From the NCBI GenBank assembly GCA_037783415.1, contig JAZGTN010000008.1, positions 2,303,501 through 2,367,500 on the forward strand: 64,000 bases of DNA, given 5' to 3'. The notes beneath the pieces were generated by a model. It did not search any database. It had not been told where the DNA came from and worked only from the letters and a program-made list of their open reading frames with translations. Source of the stretch: Leptasterias polaris. Taxonomy: Eukaryota; Echinodermata; Asteroidea; Forcipulatida; Asteriidae. Below are positions 22,634 through 32,620 of the stretch, piece after piece (within the stretch, counting starts at the first letter, position 1; each line of letters opens with the position of its first letter). The position numbers and the translations under genes are program-made.

Positions 22634-22749
22634 TCAAAGTTCGATGTGGCATTCTGCGAACGTCGTCATCGTGTAGAACGATATGATGTACATGTATATG
22701 TACATGTACATCGTGTACTGTTTACTATGGAACGCCAAAGACGCAAATA

Positions 22750-23083
22750 ATCCGACCAACACATCGATCGGACTTTTCCATCGATCGATCGGTCTTTTCT
22801 ATCGATCGATCGGACTTTCCATCGATCGATCGGACTTTTCCATTGATCGACCGGTCTTTTCCATCGATCGATCGATGCTGTCAACCGATCGATCGGTGCT
22901 TTCAACCGATCGATCGATGAAAAAAGAGCGGTCAAAAAAGAGCGGTCGAAAAAGAGCGATTTAAAAAGAGCGATCGGTTGAAAAAGAGCGATCGGTTGAA
23001 AGCACCGGTCGATCGGTTGAAAACACCGATCGGTTGAAAAGTGCGATCGGTCGGTTGAAAAGAGCGATTGAAAGACCGATGTG
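22750..23083. repeat. Inner arm domain of cgatcgatcgg repeats
   Basis: Short imperfect repetitions of tcgatcgatcgg separated by cttttcc or gaaaagagcg. The mirrored copy is 25055-25400. The chance frames on both strands here encode low-complexity SIDR/DRST peptides. Confidence 0.8.
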
Positions 23084-23915
23084 TCTAGTTTTCTTTGTTT
23101 TTCTTCTATAAATGTTTTGGAAGAAAGAAGTAAGAGATTGCACTACTTTTACAAGTTTTTGTTGACATTAATTTTCAGAGTCATTATTTTTTTATTTTTT
23201 TTATTTTATTTCAGCCACATCCAACAGCGCAAGCGCCAATAACAGGATGGATAAAAACATTAAATTACATAAAATAGCACAATAAAATTATTTAAACAAA
23301 CAAAACAAGACAGAGATTAAAATGGTGAACAGTTCTTACATCAAAAAAATAAATAAAAAGTTAAAACATAAGTATACAGACCCTTTAAAGGCATAAATAT
23401 ACGGTTCACTTATTTGCCGATGTACTTCGAAGACGAGCATTCGCTACAGTTTTACCCGCATATTTCTTGAAATTGCAGCTCGTGGTCGCTACACCAGAGT
23501 GTACCAGGTAGATCATGAAAGGCTACCTTGAGCTTGCGGTCAATTTGAACATCAACAAGTCCACAGACAAGCGAGGGAGAAAATGCAATGTCAACTTCGC
23601 TGTTTCTATAGTGAAGTACATGTAGGCTTGGTGCACACCGAATCAATGAAGACCCCCCCCCCCCCAAAAAAAAATTAATTAAATAAAATAAAAATCAATA
23701 AAAGTATAATGAACAAAACAAAGACTAAAAAATACCTATCGGGCCCCAAAAGTCTACTTTAAACATAGATCTAAAATGAAAGGATTTGCCTTTAATTAAA
23801 GTGAAGTAACGAAAAAGTTCCTAGTACAGTGTATCTGCTATTCGCCTTTCTTTATCGTAATTTTTTGATTTTTCATTTAGCAAAATTGATTTCCTCGTTA
23901 CGAAATTAAAACAAT

Positions 23916-24275
23916 TTAATAAGTAAAAAACTCCAGTCGAACTAGCTTTGCTAAGTTGAATGACGGATTATGCGTCACAAAAAGAATGACAATATGCTCA
24001 TTTGAACGCAGTGCTAAAGGAATTTTAATGCTTGAAAACGAAATTGAATGGCCTAATTTTGTTTTATCTTTGGCGAACTCGATGGATGGAACCGGCTGAA
24101 ACCCAATAGCCGGTTCGTTCTGGAGGCCAGTTGCAAAAATCAAAATATCGGCAATGGCTATAGGATCCGTTTCTTCTTTTGAAGATGAAATAAATTGTAT
24201 ACCTTCAAAACTGTACATCGCTTGAACAATATTTGACCACGTGCCTGTTTGATACATTTTTATTTGGGAGTTCAT
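23916..24275 (-). pseudogene. HECT-like domain C-terminal fragment in foldback spacer
   Basis: The 119-residue minus-strand frame contains ADILIFATGLQNEPAIGFQP and VPSIEF, followed by IKIPLALRSNEHIVILF and NPSFNLAK just before the stop. This order matches the C-lobe of HECT-type ubiquitin ligases and the HECT-like domains common in invertebrate genomes. Where the catalytic cysteine should stand (HTC-like motif) the sequence reads HSISFSS, and serine aligns with it. A ligase activity is therefore unlikely. The rest of a HECT domain was not found upstream on this strand, so it seems to be a captured fragment. Identification is by motif recognition, not a search. Confidence 0.5.
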
Positions 24276-25503
24276 CCATTAGTTCATTGAACAGACCGAC
24301 AAAATATATTATTATCATTGTCTACTCTTCCCTCTACTAGTTATGTTCGAGATGAATAAAATCATGATGCCGTGGCATTTTGAAATTTTTGCGATTATTT
24401 TGTTATAAAATCAAAACTGTAAATCACTCCAACAAAATTTCTCCCCTCTCTATGAGGTTAAAGAGTCTGTATGGCTCTGAAAAATAATGGCAATAACAAA
24501 ATACTTGGTAAGAAGTGCAGCAGCTTTGAATTGTATAATGCATTTTGAGAATAAACTTAACACTTCGAAGTACTATTTCTACCTCCATGGAAGTACTACG
24601 GTTCTGGAAAAATATATCCATTTTAGCCCCCAAAATTTGAATCTGAGAAACGTTACGTTCTCCTCAGACTTTGTATTCCTATAGAGAATCCTGCATGGAA
24701 ATATATTCGCTCCGAAAATCTGGGAAAAAAACCACATGTTAGTTTAATTGTATATACATTTATATAGGATTAACACAATCAGTAGGCTCCAATTACCAAA
24801 CGTATACAGCACCTTTAAATGAACTACATGTAATGCTGCCTCGTGTACATGTACATTGTACAACCTATGCACGATGCCACGTGGCGAATAAAATATTTTA
24901 CCTCATGAATATTTATCTTACGTCTGATCGGTTGAGTTGTGTCCTATGTGGGAGTGAAAGGAATGCTGTCAGCCCGCCGCACACACACAGGTCTACGTGA
25001 GGCGCACACACAGGTCTACGTACCCCGTGTGTGAGGTGTACGCATCGATGTAGGCACATCGGTCTTTCAATCGCCCTTTTCAACCGACCGATCGCACTTT
25101 TCAACCGATCGGTGTTTTCAACCGATCGACCGGTGCTTTCAACCGATCGCTCTTTTTCAACCGATCGCTCTTTTTAAATCGCTCTTTTTCGACCGCTCTT
25201 TTTTGACCGCTCTTTTTTCATCGATCGATCGGTTGAAAGCACCGATCGATCGGTTGACAGCATCGATCGATCGATGGAAAAGACCGGTCGATCGATGGAA
25301 AAGTCCGATCGATCGATGGAAAGTCCGATCGATCGATAGAAAAGACCGATCGATCGATGGAAAAGTCCGATCGATGTGTTGGTCGGATTATTTGCGTCTT
25401 TGGCGTTCCATAGTAAACAGTACACGATGTACATGTACATATACATGTACATCATATCGTTCTACACGATGACGACGTTCGCAGAATGCCACATCGAACT
25501 TTG

Positions 25504-25792
25504 ACTTATCGTGTACGTACACGATAAGTTTGGATTTATCGTGTACGTACATGATAAGTTATCGTGTACGTACACGATAAGTTTGGATTTATCGTGTACG
25601 TACATGATAAGTTATCGTGTACGTACACGATAAGTTTGGATTTATCGTGTACGTACATGATAAGTTATCGTGTACGTAAACGATAAGTTTGGGTTTATCG
25701 TGTACGTACATGATAAGTTATCGTGTACGTACACGATAAGTTTGGGTTTATCGTGTACGTACATGATAAGTTATCGTGTACGTACACGATAA
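25504..25792. repeat. Palindrome array in right foldback arm
   Basis: Mirror image of 22345-22633 with the same unit order (gggtt spacers outside, ggatt spacers inside). One private change, gtaaacg for gtacacg, is visible near 25677. Confidence 0.9.
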
Positions 25793-25844
25793 GTCAGATT
25801 TTTTTATTTATTCATGTGGCGGCAATACGCTTCCGTAGTATTCT

Positions 25845-27385
25845 CCCTGAACATCAACAATATTTAGGTTTCAGTTGGATTTACAGAGGTGAATTTTCAT
25901 TTTTTGAGTTCAAGGTTCTCCCATTTGGTTTATCAACTGCTCCTCCCATTTGGTTTATCAACTGCTCCTTATGTATTTACTAAGGTAGTAAGACCCCTTG
26001 TGCAGAAATGGCGTAGTGAAGGGAAACGGATAGTAGTTTTCCTTGATGATGGTTTGGGTTATGAAGACAGCTTTAAGAAAACCACTAAACATAGCGCTGA
26101 GGTCCTAAATGATTTGGTAAAAGCAGGTTTTGTGCCCAATGCACAGAAAAGCAAGTGGAACCCTGTGTCAGAGACAGAGTGGTTGGGATTTGAAATTAAT
26201 CTCACCGAAGGTTTATTGGTTTTGCCAGAAAGAAGAGTCGTGGCCATTAAAAACGACATACAAGCCATATTGGCAAAAGATAGTTGTAAGCAAAATAAAG
26301 CCTCAACCTTTACAAACGGTGTTAATGCTAGAACACTAGCCAGTGTGACTGGGAAGATTATTTCCACATATTTAGCAGTTGGTTCTATGACTAGAATCAT
26401 GACAAAGGCCATCCATTGTGCCATTGAGTCCAAATATTCATGGAATTCTAATGTATTGCTTTCAGCTCAAGCAAAAGAAGAATTGCGGTTCTGGCTGCAA
26501 AATATTGAACAACTGAAAGCAAAACCGATTAACTACGTGGCTAGTTGCTCTAAGATAGTCTACTCAGATGCTAGCGCTCATGGTTTTGCAGGTTACGTAG
26601 TCGATGCGGATGACTCTATTAGTCATGGGCACTGGGCATCAAATGAAATAAGTCAAAGTTCGACTTGGAGGGAATTAAAGGCAGTAGAATTAGTCCTGAT
26701 TTCCCAGATTCATAATTTTCAAAACAATAGGGTGAAATGGTTCACCGATAATCAAGCCATAGTTAAGATTATTGCTCATGGTAGTATGAAACAAGATCTA
26801 CAGGATATTACTCTTAATATTTGTCGTACCTGCATAAGGCATGGTATTTATCTTGAGATGGAATGGATTCCAAGATCATTGAATGATAAGGCAGATTTTC
26901 TTAGCAAACTTGTTGATACAGATGATTGGCAGTGTTCCGATGAAATGTTCACAACACTCCACAATGCTTGGGGCCCATACACTGTTGATCGTTTCGCTAG
27001 TTATTATAACACTAAACTTCCCAGGTTTAACTCTAGATTCTGGAACCCAGGTTCCGAAGCGATCGATACTTTTACAGAAAATTGGTCAAAGGACAATAAT
27101 TGGTTGGTACCCCCCATCCATTTAATTTCGAGAACCATTCTGCATTTATTGGATTCCAAAGCACAGAGCACATTGATTTGCCCAGCTTGGAAGTCTGCCC
27201 CATATTGGGTGATTTTGTTTCCAGATGGGTATTCACCAAGATCAGAGATTTCCGACGTATGGGAATTTACAAGTCCTTTTCCTCTGTTTAAAGAGGGTCG
27301 TGGACGGAACTCCACGTTTGTTCAGAACATGAAACGCAGTATTGTTTTAGCAGTACGTTTCACGAAGTTCTACAGTAGAACGTAA
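25845..27385 (+). pseudogene. pol: Ngaro reverse transcriptase C-terminal part and RNase H
   Basis: Continues the RT after the foldback insert with EHQQYLGFSW and LPFGLSTAP. A 25-base tandem duplication (cccatttggtttatcaactg...) at 25919-25968 breaks the frame. From 25889 a 498-residue frame is intact: the FLDD catalytic box is at residues 51-54, and RNase H follows with acidic residues D227 (YSDASA), E262, D287 (FTDNQA) and D336. A DIRS/Ngaro-specific tail with WGPYTVDRFAS and NWLVPPIHLI comes next. The polymerase copies element RNA to DNA and the RNase H degrades the RNA strand. The catalytic residues survive, but the gene as a whole does not. Confidence 0.85.
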
Positions 27386-27559
27386 AATGAGGTTCATAAG
27401 AGCTCATTACAGTTACACTCAGAGTGTAGTACTTCCAGAGTGTGAAGATACGATTTGCATTCAGAATGCAGCAGGAGATGTGTATTATAGTAGAAGTCAA
27501 AGTGGATGACAGCTACATTAATATGTAAGACTCTAATTAGAACACTTCATTAAAATTGA

Positions 27560-28625
27560 TTGACTGTTAGCCTAACCGTTATATTCTTTATTTATCTAAA
27601 GCTAATCTTCAACAGTGATATTTGGAGAGAAAGTTTTGCTCGAACAACAGACAACCAAGAACTTAACCACCTAGCAAGAAAATTACCAGCTATTGTCACC
27701 AAGTCTAGGGCCCCTTCAACAGTGGCACAGTACAGTTCTTATTTTACTAGATGGCAGCATTGGTCAGAGTCACACAGGAGGTCTCCACTGCCGGCAGATT
27801 CCTATATAATTGCATTATATTTAGTTCACCTGGGAAACTCGGCGAGTTCACCAGCTCCTATCGTGAGCACCATAGCCTCCATTTCATGGGCTCATCGAAT
27901 GGCAAATCTTAAAGATCCCACAAAAGATTCTATAGTGGCACACACTGCCGAGGGACTAAAAAGGTCTCTTTCCATTCCCAAAGAAAGAAAAGTGCCAATA
28001 ACTCCTGAGCTCCTTTCTGATATGGTACAGAAATATGGCGTAGATAAATCAATCCAAAATTTATTGCATATTAGAACATTGGCCATTGCTCTCATTTCAT
28101 ATTCTGGGTTTTTTACGATTTAACGAATTAGCCCAAATTAAAATGGGTGATCTATCGTTCAGTAGTAGTCATTTGTCCATCCAAATCAAGTCTAGTAGGA
28201 CCGATGTTTATCGACAAGGAGATTCAGTTATCATAGCCAGATCAAGTTTACCTACATGTCCAGTAGCTATGCTAGAATTATACCTAAAATTAGCAACCAT
28301 TTCACCCACAGACAAGGGAGCGTACATTTTCAGAAGCTTAACTAAAGTTAGCACGGGTTACGTATTAAGAAAAGGAAACAACCCAATCTCATATACTCGA
28401 GTAAGAGAGTTAATTTTAGATGCTTTATCACCATTAGTTGACGATGTACACAAATATTCCCTGCACAGTTTTAGAGCAGGGGGGGCCTCAGCGGCTGCTA
28501 ACGCCGGAGTGTCCGATAGACTGTTTAAGCGCCATGGGCGTTGGAAAACAGATACAGCGAAGGACACTTATGTCCAGGATAATTTTTCTAGTTTAATTTC
28601 CGTTTCTAAATCATTGGGTATTTAA
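27560..28625 (+). pseudogene. Ngaro tyrosine recombinase with one frameshift
   Basis: Two frames (27560-28123, 28086-28625) together make a phage-integrase-like recombinase, with a frame change near 28113 in a T-run. The N-terminal core-binding part has APSTVAQYSSYFTRWQHW. The catalytic part has the first arginine in GFLRFNELA (residue 11 of the second frame), then HSFR (H127, R130), HGRW (H150) and the nucleophile Y162 in DTYVQD. All expected catalytic residues are present. In Ngaro elements this enzyme integrates a circular DNA copy without target duplication. The stop is followed closely by B1. Confidence 0.85.
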
Positions 28626-28649
28626 GCCATAAGCCCGTTCTTTGTAGTC

Positions 28650-28736
28650 ATCCGGTTGCAGCATAGCTCGCAGACATACCATATTCTGAGTAAAATGGTC
28701 TTTATTAAAGTAGTGTAATTGTTGTTTAAAGTATAA
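28650..28736 (+). repeat. Ngaro split direct repeat B1
   Basis: This 87-base sequence from atccggttgcagcatagctc to gtttaaagtataa is repeated at 29289-29375 (offset 639). It directly abuts A2. Confidence 0.9.
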
Positions 28737-28922
28737 ATGTTGATTTATTCGGTTGAGTACCCAGGCGAATTAGAATAAATCTACTTTATACTTGTTACGT
28801 AAAGAGTACACGCTTCAATGGTTCGGCGGGAACATTGAATAGGATCGGGTGTGGTACCTGGAGTAAGGGTATAACGTATTCACTTCACGCTTGCTATGCA
28901 ACTATACCACACGTTAAATTTT
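28737..28922 (+). repeat. Ngaro split direct repeat A2
   Basis: Copy of A1 (20807-20992). B1 and A2 adjoin without a spacer, forming the circle-junction sequence typical of this class. Confidence 0.9.
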
Positions 28923-29288
28923 GTTAATTTTCTTTATTAATAATAAATTGGTTATTGTTAAAGTCGCCCATCAGCAGACTTGTTACAGCTGATCTAAATG
29001 AACAACAGTATATAAGGAGGTCAGTGCTAGCTTGAGCCTGAAAGCGTTGATTTGCATAGATCAGGTGTACGTTTCCAAAAATTGGTTTTTCGTATCTGGC
29101 GGTCAACATTAGCACTGAGGCTCCAGGGCATATGACACCTTGTGTCATGTAAGTCAATGAAGGCAATAAAATTAATGCTAAATGGCAATTTGCAATGAAG
29201 ACAGAACTCTAAGTTGATACCAAAAGTTTTGTATCATTCTGTCGTATAGGATTGGAAAGAGAAGAAGTTGATTAAAAGGGATCAGTTG

Positions 29289-29375
29289 ATCCGGTTGCAG
29301 CATAGCTCGCAGACATACCATATTCTGAGTAAAATGGTCTTTATTAAAGTAGTGTAATTGTTGTTTAAAGTATAA
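29289..29375 (+). repeat. Ngaro split direct repeat B2
   Basis: Copy of B1 marking the 3' end of the element. The next bases, gaaccaatgatgatcatt plus att repeats, are the displaced SINE tail. Confidence 0.9.
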
Positions 29376-29401
29376 GAACCAATGATGATCATTATTATTA
29401 T
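29376..29401 (+). mobile_element. Displaced tail of the split SINE
   Basis: The sequence gaaccaatgatgatcatt followed by att repeats continues gcgctatataa from 20796-20806. Other family members show the same order, for example actatataagaagcc with (tta)n near 30070. Confidence 0.6.
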
Positions 29402-29766
29402 TGGAAGGGTAAACTCATTCCCATCCTGTAGTTTTCGACCAATCAGTGAACATTCCATCCAATTAGGTGGCCATGTTTGATTGAAAACAATAATAAATGT
29501 ATTGGTTTTGTCAGAGATTTTGTGCGCAATCATATTGGGCTTATTTCAATTTGGGCAATCCAAATAAACAACAGTAATTTTGACGGTTATTTTGAGTTTT
29601 AAAACTTTTGAGAGTTGGTTTTGTCGAATATCTCAGGAGCATAAGGTCCAATAATTTCAAGTCAGAAGCCTGATTGGTGATGGGCTCACATTGTGCCAGA
29701 AAATTGGCAGAAATAAACTCCAATATTTTGATCATGTTTCAAGAAGAGAAGAAGACAGCCTTGAGA

Positions 29767-30100
29767 GCGTGACATGGTCGAGCGGTCTAGTGCACTGGAC
29801 TCAAATTCTGGTGGCTCAGTCATCAGGGTACGGGTTTGAATCCCGATCATGACACTTGTGTCCTTGAGCAAGACACTTATCTATGATTGCTTCTCTTCAC
29901 CCAGGGTGAGGGCAGAGATGGTTCGTATAATCAGCTGGGCATGCTACATATTTGGCTGTACACTCCCTAACAAGCTGAAATGATTTAAGGAAATGAAATA
30001 AATGGCCCATCAGTGACTGGGGTAATAATGTTGGAGCTCATTGAGTGTCACTGCATGATGGATTGGAGCACTATATAAGAAGCCACCTATTATTATATTT
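29767..30100 (+). mobile_element. SINE (tRNA-Leu-like family), full length
   Basis: The head gcgtgacatggtcgagcggt is followed by a B box in gggtttgaatcccg, then gacacttgtgtccttgagca and the tail actatataag with (tta)n. It is the most complete member in the window and serves as reference for the split copy at 19370. Confidence 0.75.
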
Positions 30101-30117
30101 AGAACATTATTGTCCAG

Positions 30118-30240
30118 GGTCATGTAGAAGACAAGAAAGACAAACTACATTGGACCGATGGTATTGAAGGATTGCCGGCGGGATGGCCCTAAATATGGCC
30201 CACTGGTCAGCCCTGAAGTTGAACTCAATCTTCAAAAGAC
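30118..30240 (+). pseudogene. Unidentified exon-like block
   Basis: After ttgtccag one frame reads GHVEDKKDKLHWTDGIEGLP and stops at TAA. The next frame continues plausibly with GPKYGPLVSPEVELNLQKT. The shift suggests a decayed exon. Family unknown. Confidence 0.3.
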
Positions 30241-30321
30241 TCAGACATGGATCTTAGGAACTACGACCACAACTTTGTCTTCAAATATTTGATATATAAT
30301 TGTATTTGTTATACCTTTCAG

Positions 30322-30437
30322 ACTGTGAAAAGCCAGAACAACACTCAGTACAATTCCAAGTTTAGACGGAGCTCAACTGCAATCTTTACTGGAAGAAATG
30401 GAAGTCATCCAAGCAGAAGCATTAAAGAAGTTTATAG
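30322..30437 (+). pseudogene. Unidentified exon-like block
   Basis: Between ctttcag and gtgagc one frame reads SLDGAQLQSLLEEMEVIQAE, then ALKKFI, an amphipathic helix-like sequence. A stop lies near the start of the block in that frame while another frame is open there, which hints at a frameshift. Family unknown. Confidence 0.35.
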
Positions 30438-30614
30438 GTGAGCAGGGCTTGGAGTACCCACCATACAGCTGAAGATATCATCCAACAACCAACAGCCACA
30501 TGACCAAAGAAAACTGGTCCAACGATGTCGCAACTCTCATTACATTTTGCGATTGATTTCATGACATTGCATACTTATGCGCACATATTTGGATATGCAA
30601 TGTCCCTTTAGGGC

Positions 30615-31852
30615 CAACGTACAAGAGGGTGGTAAACCAGTTTAAAAGTCAGCCACAAAAATCCTCACTAAAATCACAAGAGACGATATGTCAGTCTAAT
30701 GGTATAACTACGAAAAAAATCGTTGCTAAAATCATTAGAGGGCGGTAGACCAGTTTAATGGTCAACCACAACAAATCCCTAAAATTCAAGAGGGCAGTAT
30801 ACTAGTATAATGGTCAACCCCCCCCCCCCCAAAAAAAAAAAAATCCTTGATAAGGTCATAAGAGTCCAGTACACCAGTTTAATGGTCAACCACTCACAAA
30901 ATCCGCAGTAAAATATTGTGACTTGAGGTAAGGGTTTTTTTTGTGGTTGATGGGTGCACCACACTAAATACGTAGAAAACAGAGTGTCGGCCACATTGAT
31001 ATTTTGTAGGCCCTCAAAATATTCTTTGTTACACAGGGGGGAGTTCCCAAAAAGGGTACAATATAAAAAAAATTGCCCAATTGTGACCAGGGGTGGTTGA
31101 CTTAAAACCTGAGGTATTTTGGATCATACAGGCCATGAAAAAAATGGTCCTATTTGCCAAGAGGTGTAGGGACATTTTTAAAGATTGATGCTCGGACGTT
31201 TGAAAATTTACACTGGTGTGTAGGGGTGGTTTTTATTTGGAGGGAGAATAGCTCAACAAGACTCCCGATATCAAATTGAGCAAAGAATAAAAGAGTCAAT
31301 GGATAATTTTCCCTTTACTGTAAAAAGCTGTAAGACTTCTAAGTATTTTTTTTTCACTTTGCACGGCATGCTATGGGAATTTAGTGGGATGCGCACCCTG
31401 ACGATTAAACTGGTATACTGCCCTCTTGTGATTTAATCAATGATTTGTTTTTGTGGTTGGCCCTTTGGACTAGTAGACTGCCCTCTTGTGATTTCAGTGT
31501 GATTTTTTTGTGGTTGACTATTTAACTGTTATACAACCCTCTTGTGTTTTTAGCAAGGATTGTTTTTCCCCGTGGTTGACCATTAGCAGAGCTGTATATT
31601 GAGAGAGTTCAGACAACTTGCAATTAGAACCCATTTATGGTCAAAAAAAAAACATCAGCAAATACAGGGTGCCACACCAGTCTGCCCAATTGGTTTTGCT
31701 GCATTTGGACCAAAAAATGGTGTCCAGCAACCACTTGATCAGAGAAAACTGCCTCGGTGTGACAACTCTCTCAATACACAGCTCTGACCATTAGACTTGT
31801 ATACTGCCCTCTAGTGATTTTAGTGAGTGTTTTTGTGGTTGACCATTTAACT
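30615..31852. mobile_element. Second foldback element, tandem-repeat arms
   Basis: The left arm (about 30620-30905) has about five units of roughly 58 bases of the type agagggcagta...ccagtttaatggtcaacca. The right arm (about 31395-31852) has the inverted units (ttaaactggtatactgccct, gtggttgacca). The centre includes a MITE-like segment with gggtgcaccacactaaat and its inverted counterpart. Exact ends and target duplication are unclear. The right arm is split by the 200-bp MITE at 31587. Confidence 0.6.
31587..31786. mobile_element. hAT-like MITE, 200 bp, with 8-base target duplication
   Basis: The inverted ends cagagctgtatattgagaga and the complement (tctctcaatacacagctctg) are flanked by accattag on both sides (31579-31586, 31787-31794). 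The boundaries are clear. It is inserted in a repeat unit of the foldback right arm, hence younger than the arm. Confidence 0.85.
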
Positions 31853-32156
31853 TAATATCCTCCCACTCTGTTGATGTTTCCTGTCTGTGCACTTTCTCCC
31901 CTTTGAATGTCAGTCCCAAAGAAAAATTGCCTTGCCCTTACAAACTATCAGGCCTCCTACTTTTTGCAAGAGCTTAGTGTACTAAGTTGTGAATGACAGT
32001 TATGGTTGATGTTTCTTTAAAATGTTCTGATCCCCTTTGATGTATTCCACAGAGCTTGATGTCCCCCCCCCCCCCCCCGAAGAATAGTAAACGTTTTTCT
32101 ACCTGACATTTTGCAGTATTTTGTTTATAAATACTGTACTTGATTTGTACTCATAG

Positions 32157-32261
32157 TGGAAGATCCAAGTACTTGGTACTCGGCTGCTGGTTGAAGTTTT
32201 GCAAAAAGAGTCAAGGATTGAGGATTCAAACACAAGTCCTGTCCATTATTTTGCTATTAAA
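32157..32261 (+). CDS. Unidentified exon candidate
   Basis: This 35-codon open block between ctcatag and gtaagt reads WKIQVLGTRLLVEVLQKES, then EDSNTSPVHYFAIK. Its phase does not fit the best frame of the next block at 32401, so either the junction assignment or the gene is faulty. Family unknown. Confidence 0.35.
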
Positions 32262-32400
32262 GTAAGTCTTGACTTATATTTAAAATACAACCCCAAAAAT
32301 TAATCTGCTTTCTACAAACTAAGAAATAAATCGTTCGAGATCATTTTTATGAACTTAATTTAAAAAAACATTTCTTGTCTATGTTTCCATTCCAACACAG

Positions 32401-32620
32401 CATCAGCGGCTAAGCTCAGCGCTAAAGAGTTCCTGAAACACTTTCTAGCCAGTGGACTGCCCAGCACAGAGGATCTGTGCCCTGTGGGTGTAGGAGCAGC
32501 AACCAGACCCAGTGGGATGACAGCATCGAGGCATGTTTGCTCATCGGATCTGGACTGGGATCAACTCAAGAAGGCGACATTCCAGGAGGCCCAGAAATTC
32601 ACCAGCTCCCCAGGAATCCT
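32401..32620 (+). CDS. Unidentified exon candidate
   Basis: Open block between ccaacacag and gtaagt reading AKLSAKEFLKHFLASGLPS, then SSDLDWDQLKKATFQEAQKF. It joins in phase with the start of the block at 33471 (split codon CT|G), which supports real splicing. I do not recognise the protein. Confidence 0.45.

Larger units (their letters stand above)
22302..25836. mobile_element. TU-like foldback transposon inserted in the RT gene
   Basis: The outermost sequence acggaagcgtattgcc is exactly inverted at the right end. An 8-base target duplication, agtattct, lies at 22294-22301 and 25837-25844. The two arms are each 782 bases (22302-23083, 25055-25836) and look about 99% identical. They enclose a 1,971-base spacer. 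Long inverted repeats made of tandem subrepeats, a variable middle and 8-base duplications are the published features of sea-urchin TU elements. No transposase is seen. Removing the insert and one duplication rejoins the RT frame. Confidence 0.85.
20807..29375 (+). mobile_element. Ngaro-type tyrosine-recombinase retrotransposon (DIRS order)
   Basis: The element has gag, reverse transcriptase, RNase H and tyrosine recombinase in that order. It is bounded by split direct repeats: A1 at the left, then B1-A2-B2 at the right, the layout known for Ngaro elements. It has no LTRs and no integrase of the DDE type. Length without the foldback insert and its target duplication is about 5.0 kb. It sits inside a SINE tail, and the SINE reads across once it is removed. 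The copy is dead: it has frameshifts, a 25-base duplication in RT and the foldback insertion. A1 and A2 look essentially identical, so the insertion is fairly young. Confidence 0.9.

Noticed and set aside
22340..22640. CRISPR-like array
   Set aside because: Repeats are palindromic and separated by 1-7-base near-identical spacers in a eukaryotic transposon arm, not unique spacers.
22666..23143. SIDR/DRST-repeat frames in the foldback arms
   Set aside because: They arise from cgatcgatcgg repetition and appear mirrored on the other strand at 25174-25472.
23452..23667. 71-residue minus-strand frame in the foldback spacer (VDVQIDRKLKVAFHDLPGTL)
   Set aside because: Composition looks protein-like but no motif recognised, and its relation to the HECT-like frame upstream is unclear.
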